A stretch of DNA of 45,282 nt from Crocinitomicaceae bacterium (GTDB taxonomy: Bacteria; Bacteroidota; Bacteroidia; Flavobacteriales_D; Crocinitomicaceae), in assembly GCA_023262855.1 (NCBI GenBank), contig JALQYQ010000046.1:1-45282 (forward strand). Direction: 5' to 3'. The notes under the pieces were generated by a model, which saw nothing but the letters and a program-made list of their open reading frames with translations, was not told where the DNA came from and made no database searches. Position 1 is the first letter of the stretch; each line of letters opens with the position of its first letter. The translations under genes and the position numbers were made by a program. This document shows positions 1-11,400 of this stretch, piece by piece.

Positions 1-119
1 TAATACCTCCTGTCCATGAGTATGTTGTTGCACCTGTTGCTGTCAATGTTACCGCTGTTCCTGCACAAACCGTTTGATCAGCTCCTGCATTTACGATTGG
101 TAATGGATTTACGGTAACA
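1..119. repeat. 119-bp exact duplicate of 9048-9166
   Basis: Bases 1-119 are identical, position by position, to 9048-9166; the first difference is at 120 (G versus A at 9167). Surrounding repeats in the two giant genes are similar but not identical. The match starts exactly at the window edge, so its true length to the left is unknown. It reflects recent sequence exchange between the two genes, or a contig end created at a repeat during assembly. Confidence 0.9.
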
Positions 120-3100
120 GTTATTGCATCTGTACCCGTACAACCCGCCGCATCAGTTCCTACAACCGTGTAAGTTGTTGTAGTTGCAGGCGTGAAAGCA
201 ACACCATTTGTTACACCATTGTTCCAAGCATACGTTACACCTCCAGTTGCTGTTAAAGTTATTGATGAGCCTGCGCACAGTGCCACATCTGGCCCCGCAT
301 TAATTGGCGCATTTAACAATACTGTAACTGTCACTGCGTCTGTATTAACACAGCCATTGACATCTGTTCCAGTTAATGTATAAGTCGTTGTAGCTGCTGG
401 AGTAAATGCCACTCCATTCGTGATACCTCCTGACCAAACATAGATTGAAGCACCAGAACCATTTAAGGTCACTGGAGTAGCTGTACACACAGAAATATCA
501 GGACCCGCATTTACCAATGGTAATGGATTTACAGTTACTACCACTTGGTCTGTGTTGATACAACCTGCAGCAGATGTTCCTGTTAAAGTATATGTTGCAG
601 TTGCACTAGGCGCAAAAGCCACCCCATTTGTAATACCTCCTGACCAAGAATACGTTGCTGCACCTGAACCAGTAAGTGTTACCGATCCACCGATACATAC
701 TGCTACATCTGGACCTGCATTGACAATTGGAAGTGGATTAACTGTTACAACTACTTGGTCTGTATTGATACAACCATTAGCATCTGTACCTGTCACAGTA
801 TAAGTTGTTGTGGCTGCTGGAGCAAAAGCTACTCCATTTGTAACACCGTTATTCCATGTATAAGTTGCTGCTCCTGAACCACTCAATGTAACTGAAGCAC
901 CCACACAAATTGTTTGATCTGCACCAGCATTAACTGTTGGTAAAGGATTTACTGTTACCACAACTTGGTCTGTATTGATACAACCTGCAGCAGAAGTTCC
1001 TGTTACAGTATATGTTGTTGTTGTTGCTGGAGCAAAAGCTACCCCATTTGTTAAACCATTATTCCATGTATAGGTAGCTGCACCTGAACCGCTTAATGTA
1101 ACTGAAGCGCCCACACAAATTGTTTGATCTACCCCAGCATTCACTATTGGTAAAGGATTTACTGTTACAACTACTTGGTCTGTATTGATACAACCTGCAG
1201 CAGTTGTTCCTGTTACTGTATACGTCGTTGTAGCTGCCGGAGCAAATGCTACTCCATTTGTTACACCATTATTCCATGTATAGGTTGATGCGCCAGAACC
1301 ACTTAAGGTTACATTCGCACCAACACAAATTGTTTGATCTAAACCTGCATTGACTGTAGGAAGTGGATTAACTGTAATTGTTACAGCATCTGTTCCAGTA
1401 CAACCACTTGCATCAGTTCCAATTACTGTGTAAGTTGTCGTAGCAGCTGGAGAAACAGAGAAACCATTTCCAGTACCCAAACCATTGTTCCATGTATATG
1501 TTACACCGCCAGTTGCTGTCAAAGTTGTAGAAGCACCAGTACAAATTGCAACATCTGGTCCAGCATTAATTGCCGCACTTCCGCTAACAGTAACCGTAAT
1601 TGGGTCTGTTGCCACACATCCTGCAGCACTTGTACCTGAAACAGTATACGTTATCGTAGCTGTTGGAGTCGAGACTACAGAAGCTCCTGTTGTTGCACTT
1701 AAATTTGTTGCAGGTGACCAAGTGTAAGTTGAAGCGCCAGTTGCATTCAATGTTACAGAACCACCTAAACATACAGTTACGTCATTCGCAACAACAACTG
1801 GAAGAGGATTAACCGTCACAATAACTTGATCAGTATTGATACAACCTGCTGCAGAAGTTCCTGTTACAGTATATGTTGTTGTCGCAGCTGGTGCAAATGC
1901 AACACCATTTGTTACACCATTATTCCAAGTATATGTTGCTGCTCCTGAACCTGCTAAAGTAACAGATGCTCCAATACAAATCGTTTGATCAACACCAGCA
2001 TTCACTATTGGAAGTGGATTCACCGTAACGATAACTTGATCAGTATTTACACATCCTGCTGCAGAAGTTCCAGAAACTGTATATGTTGTTGTAGTTGTTG
2101 GATTGGCTGTTACAGAAGCTCCAGTTGTAGCACTTAAGCCTGTTGCCGGCGACCATGTGTATGTTGAAGCACCAGAAGCAGTTAGCGTTGTTGAAGCACC
2201 GATACAAATAGCGACATCTGGTCCTGCATTGACGGTTGGTAAAGGATTTACTGTAATTATCATTTGATCCGTTACCGCTGGACAAGGTCCTGCTGGATCA
2301 TTTGTTGTTAAAGTTAAAGTAACTGTCCCACTTGTAATTGTTGGTGTATAAGTAGATGTTAAACTTGATGCATTTGAGAATGTTCCTGATGGAGCTGACC
2401 AAGTACCAGTCGTAGCACTACCTCCTACTGTTCCTGCTAAAGTTACTGTTCCGCCAGCACAAACGGTTTGATCAACATTGGCATTAACTGTCGCTACTGG
2501 ATTCACTGTAACAATCATGACATCTGTAACAGCAGGACAAGGACCAGTTGGATCGTTTGTCGTTAACGTTAATGAAACGGTTCCAGTGGTAATCGATGGT
2601 GTATAAGTCGATGTTAAACTTGATGCATTTGAAAAAGTTCCAGATGGTGCTGACCAAGTTCCAGTCGTAGCACTACCTCCTACTGTTCCTGCTAATGTAA
2701 TCGATCCTCCTGCACAAACCGTTTGATCTACGTTGGCATTAGCCGTTGCAACTGGGTTAACAGTTACAATCACTTGATCTGTTGAAGTACATGATCCTGT
2801 TGTTCCAGTTACTGTATATGTCGTTGTTGCTGCAGGTGTTGCTGTTACTGTTGCTCCAGTTGTTGCACTCAAACCAGTAGCAGGCGACCATGTATAAGTC
2901 GTTGCACCAGTTGCTGTTAATGTAGCTGAACCACCAACACATACAGTTTGGTCTGCGCCTGCATTAGTTACAGGAGGAGGTAATACAGTTACAACAACTT
3001 GATCTGTTGTAATACATCCACCAGCACTTGTTCCAGTTACCGTATAAGTAGTTGTAGCTGCAGGAGTAGCTGTTACCGTTGCTCCTGTTGTTGCACTCAA

Positions 3101-3196
3101 GCCTGTTGCTGGAGACCACGTATAAGTTGCCGCTCCAGATGCTGTTAAAGTTGTTGAACCACCTGTACAGATAGTCACATCTGGCCCAGCATTTAC
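1..3196 (-). repeat. Array of ~210-bp coding repeats in giant protein A
   Basis: About 15 tandem in-frame repeats of ~210-250 bp are visible. Each encodes a module that begins VNAG-x-D, has a Cys about 3 residues later, a W-centred strand (YTW or YSW) and ends GC-x-x-TDQVxVTV. Repeat length and the paired cysteines suggest one Ig-like beta-sandwich per repeat. The array continues past the left edge. Two successive copies of a longer variant (VNANxDQTVCAGG, with GPCPAVTD) lie at about 2255-2740. Confidence 0.85.
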
Positions 3197-4726
3197 AGGT
3201 GTATTTGCATTCACTGTGATACATTGGTTTTGCGTCCACGTACAACCGAAATTATCTACAACTGTATAGGTATAACAAGGTGTTCCAGCCGCTGTTGGGG
3301 TAACAGTTGCAGTTGTTAAACCTGTTGAAGTTAAACCAGTTGCTGCATTCCACCCTTGAGAAGCAATTGTTGGAGTAAATGATCCTGTTGCAGGGGGAAC
3401 TGTAAAGTTCACATCCCAGTTAAAAATGTATCCATCATCTGCAGAAAGGTTATCCGTAACTTGAATTGTCCATGTTCCATTCAAAGGACATCCAATTAAA
3501 TTCGTAAATGGATCAACTGGCATATAGTTTCCTGCGGCGATTGAATTTCCTGCAGGTGATCCAGACGTAACTGTACCACCATTTACCAATAAAGTTGTCG
3601 CAGTTGGAGTAAAACAATACAAAGAACCTGTCCCTGGTCCACCAGTTGTATTATCGATTGGATTTCCTAAATAAGTTCCATTACCACCACTAGCATACGA
3701 TTTTAAAATCATTTGTTGCCCATTCGGACAGATTAGTACAATTTGCAAATCTCCCAAATATGAGTGCTCCAAAGTCAAACAAATGTTACTGATATTTGAA
3801 GCTGCAGTAACCGTTTGACCTGAATTAAAACAGTTTACTGTAATACCCGTAGAGTATGAGACCCCAGAGCCATCCGGTAAGAAAGTTGTTCCTGAAACTG
3901 GAGGTGTACAGTTTGGAACATAAGGCGTCATTGTTAAGTTGGCAGTTAAATTGGCTGATTGTCCCAAGCAAATTGGATTCGGCGCAACTGCAGTAGTAAT
4001 TGTTGGTGTTGTTGCTACTTGAACGATTACTGTACTTGAAGTTGTTGTTGGACATCCATTTGCATCAGTTGCTGTTAAACTAGCTTGATATGAACCAGCT
4101 GTTGCATATGTATGTGAAACTGTTTGTCCTGTTCCAGTACTTCCGTCACCATAATTCCATGAATATGTATATGGTCCAGTTCCACCAGTTGCTGTTGTAG
4201 CAGTAAACGAAACAGCTTGTCCTGGACAACGTTTAATAATTCCAGCTACAGCAGCAGGAGTTGTACTTGCAATAGATGTTGTAATAGTTGGACAAGGAGT
4301 TGAACAAGAAATTGTTGCAGCCCAACCAGCATTTTGAACAGACCCGTCTGATGTAAAACGAAATGTTATACATCCTGTTGGATTTGTAGGAGATGCCGTT
4401 ACGGTTCCAGGTCCAGTAGTACCAGTGTATGCTCCTAAAGATGGTGCTGCAATTGAGTTACCATCATAGATATACAAGAAATCGTAATTGTTTTCAAGAT
4501 TGAATGAGGTGAAATTAAATACCATATCAGCACCAGCAGTCGACGGGCAAAACGTATAAGTCAAAGATGCACTTGCTGCATAGGTTCCTCCATTACCTCC
4601 TGAATCGTAAAATGTTCCTCCACATTGAGTAGAAGAACCGTTGGACATATTTACATTTTGACCGAATGAAACACCCACAATGAATAGTGGAAGTATTGCG
4701 AGTAGTTTTAGCGAAATTGTTTTCAT
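1..4726 (-). CDS. Giant repetitive secreted surface protein, copy A (3' end beyond window)
   Basis: The frame is open from the ATG at 4726 to the left edge, giving about 1575 visible codons; the C-terminus is missing. The start has a clear signal peptide (KTISLKLLAILPLFIVGVSF then GQ). In order follow a CUB-like domain (roughly residues 25-140, ending in a CITFRFTSDGS segment), a PKD domain (WNYGDGSTGTG), a proprotein-convertase P-domain (about 290-445, with LEHSYLGDLQIVLICPNGQ) and then about 15 Ig-like repeats of ~70 residues with two cysteines each. The architecture matches the complete paralogue at 5440-13068 domain for domain, so a T9SS type B tail is expected beyond the window, but this is inference. 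Likely role: a very large T9SS-exported adhesin or SprB-like surface filament. It follows a small secreted-protein gene by 20 bp and is probably co-transcribed with it. Confidence 0.88.
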   Translation of the reverse strand, partial: MKTISLKLLAILPLFIVGVSFGQNVNMSNGSSTQCGGTFYDSGGNGGTYAASASLTYTFCPSTAGADMVFNFTSFNLENNYDFLYIYDGNSIAAPSLGAYTGTTGPGTVTASPTNPTGCITFRFTSDGSVQNAGWAATISCSTPCPTITTSIASTTPAAVAGIIKRCPGQAVSFTATTATGGTGPYTYSWNYGDGSTGTGQTVSHTYATAGSYQASLTATDANGCPTTTSSTVIVQVATTPTITTAVAPNPICLGQSANLTANLTMTPYVPNCTPPVSGTTFLPDGSGVSYSTGITVNCFNSGQTVTAASNISNICLTLEHSYLGDLQIVLICPNGQQMILKSYASGGNGTYLGNPIDNTTGGPGTGSLYCFTPTATTLLVNGGTVTSGSPAGNSIAAGNYMPVDPFTNLIGCPLNGTWTIQVTDNLSADDGYIFNWDVNFTVPPATGSFTPTIASQGWNAATGLTSTGLTTATVTPTAAGTPCYTYTVVDNFGCTWTQNQCITVNANTPVNAGPDVTICTGGSTTLTASGAATYTWSPATGLSATTGATVTATPAATTTYTVTGTSAGGCITTDQVVVTVLPPPVTNAGADQTVCVGGSATLTATGATTYTWSPATGLSATTGATVTATPAATTTYTVTGTTGSCTSTDQVIVTVNPVATANANVDQTVCAGGSITLAGTVGGSATTGTWSAPSGTFSNASSLTSTYTPSITTGTVSLTLTTNDPTGPCPAVTDVMIVTVNPVATVNANVDQTVCAGGTVTLAGTVGGSATTGTWSAPSGTFSNASSLTSTYTPTITSGTVTLTLTTNDPAGPCPAVTDQMIITVNPLPTVNAGPDVAICIGASTTLTASGASTYTWSPATGLSATTGASVTANPTTTTTYTVSGTSAAGCVNTDQVIVTVNPLPIVNAGVDQTICIGASVTLAGSGAATYTWNNGVTNGVAFAPAATTTYTVTGTSAAGCINTDQVIVTVNPLPVVVANDVTVCLGGSVTLNATGASTYTWSPATNLSATTGASVVSTPTATITYTVSGTSAAGCVATDPITVTVSGSAAINAGPDVAICTGASTTLTATGGVTYTWNNGLGTGNGFSVSPAATTTYTVIGTDASGCTGTDAVTITVNPLPTVNAGLDQTICVGANVTLSGSGASTYTWNNGVTNGVAFAPAATTTYTVTGTTAAGCINTDQVVVTVNPLPIVNAGVDQTICVGASVTLSGSGAATYTWNNGLTNGVAFAPATTTTYTVTGTSAAGCINTDQVVVTVNPLPTVNAGADQTICVGASVTLSGSGAATYTWNNGVTNGVAFAPAATTTYTVTGTDANGCINTDQVVVTVNPLPIVNAGPDVAVCIGGSVTLTGSGAATYSWSGGITNGVAFAPSATATYTLTGTSAAGCINTDQVVVTVNPLPLVNAGPDISVCTATPVTLNGSGASIYVWSGGITNGVAFTPAATTTYTLTGTDVNGCVNTDAVTVTVLLNAPINAGPDVALCAGSSITLTATGGVTYAWNNGVTNGVAFTPATTTTYTVVGTDAAGCTGTDAITVTVNPLPIVNAGADQTVCAGTAVTLTATGATTYSWTGGI

Positions 4727-4746
4727 AATGATAGCAGTAGAGTGGT

Positions 4747-5163
4747 TTATTTCAAAAGAATAGATTCTTGAGGAATAATATATATAATTTTATTAGCACC
4801 TTTTAGTTTATACACTTGCGCATCCTTTGTTGAAAAAAACTCATATTTCAATGGATTAAAATTAGGAGAAGCAGCTTCTGTTAAAAATTGTTCCACAGTA
4901 ATCGAGGAATCAGTTTTACCTACAAGCGGAATAAATTCTAAAGGCTCTAACTCCGCATCGTACTTTCCTTCACTAACCGTTCGGACGCTAAACCCGTGAC
5001 TTACATACTTGTCCATTAACACAAGTAAATCTGGCGCATCAACTTGCATGCGATCATACCATTCTTGTCCATAAACTTCGATAATTTTATCTTCATGTTG
5101 GAGTTGTGAAAATGATATTCCACAGATGAAAATAAATAGTGCAGTAGTAATAATGCTTTTCAT
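4747..5163 (-). CDS. Small secreted protein of unknown function, copy A
   Basis: 138 residues with an N-terminal signal peptide (MKSIITTALFIFICGISFS, cleavage near SQ). I do not recognise a named family. It is clearly paralogous to the protein at 13089-13502: shared blocks include GQEWYxRMQxDAPDLLVL, DKYxxxGFxxRxVSEGKY, EPxEFIPL and AQVYKLKGxNKIIYIxPQ, about 60% identical overall by eye. There are no cysteines in the mature part, no membrane segments after the signal, and no T9SS tail, so a periplasmic or secreted location is likely. The gene sits 20 bp upstream of giant protein A, and the same pair with the same 20-bp gap occurs in copy B. This points to a dedicated partner, chaperone or assembly factor for the giant protein; that is inference from context only. 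Confidence 0.85.
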   Translation of the reverse strand: MKSIITTALFIFICGISFSQLQHEDKIIEVYGQEWYDRMQVDAPDLLVLMDKYVSHGFSVRTVSEGKYDAELEPLEFIPLVGKTDSSITVEQFLTEAASPNFNPLKYEFFSTKDAQVYKLKGANKIIYIIPQESILLK

Positions 5164-5297
5164 TGTTCAAAATATTCTACCAATGAAACAATCATTCCAA
5201 ATTAAGCTACAAAAAACCAAATCGATTGTAAATTATCGTTTGAGTAGTGGCTTCAAAATGAGTGGTTCATCAGTAAGTAATTATACTTTTTTCGATT

Positions 5298-5324
5298 AGA
5301 CGACCAAGTTAATAAATAGTTGCC
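5298..5324 (-). promoter_or_regulatory. Conserved upstream element of module A (candidate promoter/operator)
   Basis: A 27-nt block about 135 bp upstream of the small-protein start at 5163 resembles the block at 13654-13680 upstream of copy B. Read on the minus strand both contain GGCAACT, an AT-rich spacer, TTAACTT and CGTCT, whereas the rest of the two intergenic regions has diverged. The TAACTTGG here differs by one base from the flavobacterial -7 consensus TAnnTTTG. A TTG -33 box is not evident, so the exact function is uncertain. Confidence 0.4.
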
Positions 5325-5409
5325 AATTCTGTGAAAAGAAATATTCACAAATTGTATACAAATTATTGTTTCTTGATTTTCACTGTTCAAAAACGAACAA
5401 TTAATCCAT

Positions 5410-5435
5410 AAAAAAGGCGCCTTAAAAGCGCCTTT
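5410..5435 (-). terminator. Intrinsic terminator of giant gene B
   Basis: On the minus strand, 5 bp after the stop codon, an 8-bp perfect stem (AAAGGCGC with GCGCCTTT, loop of 7) runs directly into a stretch of six Ts. It closes the small-protein/giant-protein unit B before module A begins. Confidence 0.88.
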
Positions 5436-5439
5436 CTGT

Positions 5440-8400
5440 TTATCTTAAAACATTTACATGTCCTTGTATTTGTTTATGTGCATCATTGATAGATCGTTTG
5501 AACTCTATTGTCCAGGTGTACGTTCCATCTTGAACAAGTTCACCATCAACTCCATAAGTTCCATCCCAACCAATTTCAGCATTATGCGACTCAAAAATAA
5601 TTTCACCCCAACGATTATAAATTAATAAAGTATAATCGTATGGATCAAATCCTGAAGTAAATATTGGTTTGAAGATTTCATTGTAATCATCCATATCCGG
5701 TGTAAATGAATTTGGAACGTAATATAATAACTCTTCTTGTACTTGAATAAATCCATAGGCTGTATCAACACAACCCAAAGATGATGTTGCAATTAATTGA
5801 ACATTGTAATTGCCATCTGCTTCAGGAAAAGTATGATTTGGAGAATCAATTGTTGAGTTCATTGATTCGTCATCAAAATTCCACAAATAATCTACCGCAC
5901 CAATTGATGTATTATTAAACTCTACAGTTGTATTCAACGTTGATAGTACTGCAGATTGCGGCGTGAATGAAGCAATTGGATTTTCTTCAACACAAATAAA
6001 GTTAGGTACTGTCAAATTATTGACACATCCATTAGCTCCTGTTGTTGTTAAGGTAACATCAAAACATCCAGATTGATTAAATGTTGTTTGTACTGTTCCA
6101 CAACCTGTTAAAGCGGAACCATTTTCAATCGACCAATTACATGCTGTTGCTCCTGGTGTTGTATTTGTAAAGTTTACCACTAATGGAACACATCCTGTTG
6201 TAACATCCGAAACAAAAGATACTGTTGGTAGAGGATTAACTGTAACAGAAACTTGATCTGTTGCAATACATCCAAAGGCATTGGTTCCTGTTACCGAATA
6301 CACAACACTTCCAATTGCTGGAGCAAAGGTAACGCCATTCGTAACGCCATTGTTCCAAGTATACGTTGTTGCTCCACTAGCCGTTAATGTTACTGATTGC
6401 CCATCACAAAGTGTTACATCATTTCCCGCAAATACAACTGGAATCGGTCCTACTGTAACTTGGACTTGGTCGGTATTGATACATCCATTCGCATCCGTTC
6501 CTGTTACTGTATATGTAGTTGTTGCTGCTGGAGTAAATGCTACTCCATTTGTAACTCCATTGTTCCATGTATACGTCGTTGCACCAGAACCTGATAAGGT
6601 AACATTCGTAGCTGCACACAATACTTGATCCATACCAGCATCCACTATTGGTAAAGCATTTACTGTTACAACCACCTGATCTGTTGCAATACAACCTGCT
6701 CCACTTGTACCTGTTACTGAATATGTTGTTGCTCCTACTGCTGGTGAGAACGCAACTCCTTGGTTGACTCCATTATTCCAAGAATAGGTAGAAGCTCCTG
6801 TCGCAGTTAATGTAGCAGTTGATCCTTGACACAAAGTTAAATCATTACCTGCATTTACAATTGGTAAAGCATTCACTGTTACTACTACTTGATCAGTATT
6901 TGTACACCCATTTACATCCGTCCCAGTTACAGTATAAGTATTTGTGGCTGCGGGAATAAAGGCAACTCCATTCGTTACACCATTGTTCCATGTGAAAGTT
7001 GAACCTCCAACTGATAATGGCATTGCTCCAAATAAAGTTGTCGTATTTCCTGCACAAATTGCTTGGTCTATTCCTGCATCGACAACTGGAAGCGTATGAA
7101 CTGTAACTACGACTTGATCAGTGTTGATACATCCGTTTGCATCAGTTCCTGTTACGGTGTACGTATTTGTTAATGCTGGGGTAAATGCTGTTGCATTTGT
7201 TACTCCATTGTTCCATGTGTACGTTGCTGCTCCGGAACCTGATAATGTAGCTGAAGCGCCAATACATAATGCTTGGTCTGCTCCTGCATTCACGATTGGT
7301 AAAGCATTCACCGTTACATTCACTTGGTCGGTCGCGATACATCCAGGCCCACTTGTTCCTGTTACCGTGTACGTTACTGTTCCTACTGCTGGTGTGAAGG
7401 CAACTCCTTGGTTCACCCCATTATCCCATGAATACGTTGCGGCTCCTGTTCCTGTCAAGGTTACTGCTGTTCCGATACAAACCGTTTGATCTGGTCCTGC
7501 ATTCACGGTTGGTAATGTATTGACTGTTACAAGAACTTGGTCGGTATTGATACAACCGTTTGCATCCGTTCCTGTCACCGTATAAGTTGTTGTTGCTGCT
7601 GGAGCAAAGGCTACTCCATTTGTTACTCCATTGTTCCATGAATAACTTGTTGCTCCTGATCCTGATAACGTTACTGTTCCTCCAATACATGTCACTTGAT
7701 CTGCTCCTGCATTCACTGCTGGTAGTGGATTCACTGTCACAACCACTTGATCTGTATTGATACAGCCGTTCACATCTGTTCCTGTTACTGTATAGGTATT
7801 TGTAATTGATGGTGCAAATGCTACTGCATTCGTTACACCATTGTTCCAAGTATAGGTTGATGCGCCTGATCCTGATAGTGTTGCACTTGCACCAATACAC
7901 AAAGCTTGGTCTACTCCTGCATTCACGACTGGCAAGGCGTTTACTGTGATAATTGCTTGGTCTGTGTTCACACAACCATTGGCATCAGTTCCTGTTACTG
8001 TATAAGTTGTTGAGCCGATTGCTTGTGTAAATGGTACACTGTTCGTGATTCCATTGTTCCAAACATACGTTGCGGCTCCTGTTGCTGTTAATGTTGTTGC
8101 TGTTCCTGTACAAACTGCTTGATCTATTCCTGCGTTTACCGCTGGCAAAGCATTTACAACCAAGGTAACATTCGATACACTATCACATCCTGATGGTGTG
8201 GTATACGTTTGAGAATACAAACCTGCAACACTTTGACTTACTCCATGAATCAAGGCTGATTGTCCTTGACAGATGGTTACTGTGAAGTTAGCTGTGATTA
8301 CTGCATTCTCTGTTAAAGTAACACTTGGTGATATTGCACTACAGCCAAAGCCATTGGTTACCGTTACAGTAATTGGGTTATTGGCAATCGTTGCATTGAT

Positions 8401-11400
8401 TGTTGGTGTACTTGCTCCTGTTGACCAGGCATATGTTGTATATGGTACGTTCGTTCCCAAAGTCGCTGTATATCCTGAACAATAACTTGTTGGTCCATTG
8501 ATTACTGGAACTGGCATTGGGTTAACGGTTACTGTCAGTTGATCTGTGGCTGTACATCCTGCTGCAGTTGTTCCTGTTACGGTATACGTTACTGTTCCTA
8601 CTACTGGAGTAAAGCCTACTCCATTCGTTACACCATTATCCCAAGAATAAGTTGCTGCTCCTGTTGCGGTTAAGGTTACTCCTGTTCCTGCACAAACTGT
8701 TTGATCTGCTCCTGCATTCACGACTGGTAATGGGTTCACAGTTACTAAAACGGCATCTGTTGCAGTACAACCTGCTGCTGTTGTTCCTGTTACTGTATAC
8801 GTTGTTGTTGCAGCTGGTGTGAAGGCTACTCCATTGGTAATACCTCCTGTCCATGAATAAGTTGCTGCGCCTGAACCGTTCAAAGTAACCGCTGTTCCTG
8901 AACAAACTGTTTGATCTGCTCCTGCATTTACAATCGGTAATGGATTAACAGTCACCAAAACTGCATCTGTTGCTGTACAGCCTGCTGCTGTTGTTCCTGT
9001 TACCGTGTATGTCGTTGTTACTGATGGTGTGAAGGCTACTCCATTGGTAATACCTCCTGTCCATGAGTATGTTGTTGCACCTGTTGCTGTCAATGTTACC
9101 GCTGTTCCTGCACAAACCGTTTGATCAGCTCCTGCATTTACGATTGGTAATGGATTTACGGTAACAATCACTTGGTCCGTATTGATACATCCATTCGCAT
9201 CTGTACCCGTTACCGTATAGGTTGTTGTTGCAACAGGAGTAAATGCTACTCCATTTACTACTCCATTGTTCCAAGAATAAGTGGCTGCTCCCGAACCTGA
9301 TAATGTCACTGAAGCCCCGATACAAATTGATTGATCAACTCCAGCGTTTACTGATGGAAGAGGATTTACTGTAACAAGAACTTGATCAGTATTGATACAT
9401 CCTGCTGCAGATGTACCCGTTAATGTGAAAGTCGTTGTTGCGACAGGAGCAAATGCTACTCCATTAATTGCACCATTGTTCCATGAATACGTTGCTGCTC
9501 CTGAACCATTTAATGTTACAGATGCACCAACACAAATTGTTTGATCTAAACCAGCATTTACTGTTGGTAAAGGATTTACTGTTACTACTACTTGGTCTGT
9601 ATTGATACAACCAGCTGCAGTTGTTCCAGTTACTGTATATGTTGTTGTAGCTGTCGGAGCAAATGCTACTCCGTTCGTTACACCATTGTCCCAAGTATAA
9701 GTTGCTGCTCCAGCACCACTCAAAGTTACAGATGCTCCAACACAAATTGTTTGATCTAATCCTGCATTTACTGTTGGTAGTGGATTTACTGTTATTGTTA
9801 CAGCATCCGTACCTATACATCCATTAGCATCTGTTCCAGTTAATGTATAAGTCGTTGTAGCTGCTGGAGAAATTGAGAATCCATTCCCTGTTCCTAAACC
9901 ATTGTTCCAGTTATAGGTAACTCCACCTGTTGCAGTTAAAGTTGAAGAAGCACCTGTACAAATTGCGACATCTGCACCTGCATTTATTGCTGCGTTTGAT
10001 AAGATAGTTACTGTAACCACATCTGAAGAGGTACATCCTAAACTTGTTCCAACCACCGTGTAAGATGTTGTTGCGGCAGGACTAACTGTTATTGAAGAAG
10101 TCGTTTGTCCTCCAGGAGACCAAGAATAGCTTGTTGCACCTGAAGCTGTTAATGTGGTTGATCCACCAACACAAATTGACACATCCGCACCTGCATTAAC
10201 AACAGGAATTGGATTAACTGTAACTAAAACTTGATCTGTATTCACACATCCGTTCACATCTGTTCCAGTAACTGTGTAAGTTGTTGTTGCTGACGGAGTA
10301 AATGCAACTCCATTCGTAACACCATTATTCCATGAATAGGTTGATGCGCCAGAACCTGCCAGTGTAACGCTTACGCCCGCACAAACTGTTTGATCTAAAC
10401 CTGCATTTACTGTTGGCAGTGGGTTGACAGTTACAATTACTTGATCCGAATTAATGCATCCATTTACATCTGTACCAGTAATCGTGTATGTTGTTGTCGC
10501 AGTTGGAGCAAAAGCAACTCCATTTGTTACGCCATTGTTCCATGTATATGTAGCTGCTCCTGAACCTGATAATGTAACAGAAGCTCCAATACAAATTGAT
10601 TGATCAACTCCGGCATTAACTGTAGGCAGTGGATTCACAGTAACTACAACTTGATCTGTAGAAATACATCCAGCAGTTGTACCTGTTACCGTATAAGTTG
10701 TTGTTGCAGTTGGATTTACAGTTATAGATGCTGTTGTTTGTCCTCCTGGAGCCCAAGAATAAGTTGTTGCACCAGTAGCATTCAATGTTGTTGTACCACC
10801 AGAACATATTGAAATATCAGCACCTGCATTTACTATTGGTAATGGACTAACAGTTACAATCATTATATCCGTTACTGCTGGACAAGGCCCTGCTGGATCA
10901 TTCGTTGTTAAAGTTAAAGTAACTGTTCCACTCGTAATTGTTGGTGTATAAGTAGAAGTTAAACTTGATGCATTTGAGAATGTTCCTGATGGAGCTGACC
11001 AAGTACCTGTCGTAGCACTACCTCCTACTGTTCCTGCTAAAGTTACTGTTCCGCCAGCACAAACGGTTTGATCAATATTCGCATTAACCGTTGCAACTGG
11101 ATTAACAGTTACTACAATTTGATCTGATGCTGTACAACCAGCTGTAGTTCCGGTTACCGTATAAGTAATTGTCGCAGCTGGAATTGCTGTAACGGTTGCT
11201 CCTGTTGTTGCACTCAATCCAGTTGCTGGTGACCAAGTATAAGTCGTTGCACCCGTTGCTGTTAATGTAGCAGAACCACCTGCACAAACTTCCTGATCTA
11301 CACCAGCATTTACCGTTGGCGGAGCAGACACTGTCACAATCACTTGATCAGTTGTAACACATCCTGAAGCACTTGTTCCAGTTACGGTATACGTTGTTGT

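Noticed and set aside
6281-7489. Plus-strand frames within the giant genes (for example 6281-6628, 7121-7489, 192-383, 552-803)
   Set aside because: Antisense reflections of the repeats: they recur with repeat period, lack signal or domain features and end at each repeat variant.
7421-7975. Minus-strand shifted frames inside giant gene B rich in Arg, Asn, Ser, Tyr and Cys
   Set aside because: Second-frame readings of the biased repeat codons; no independent start context or family resemblance.
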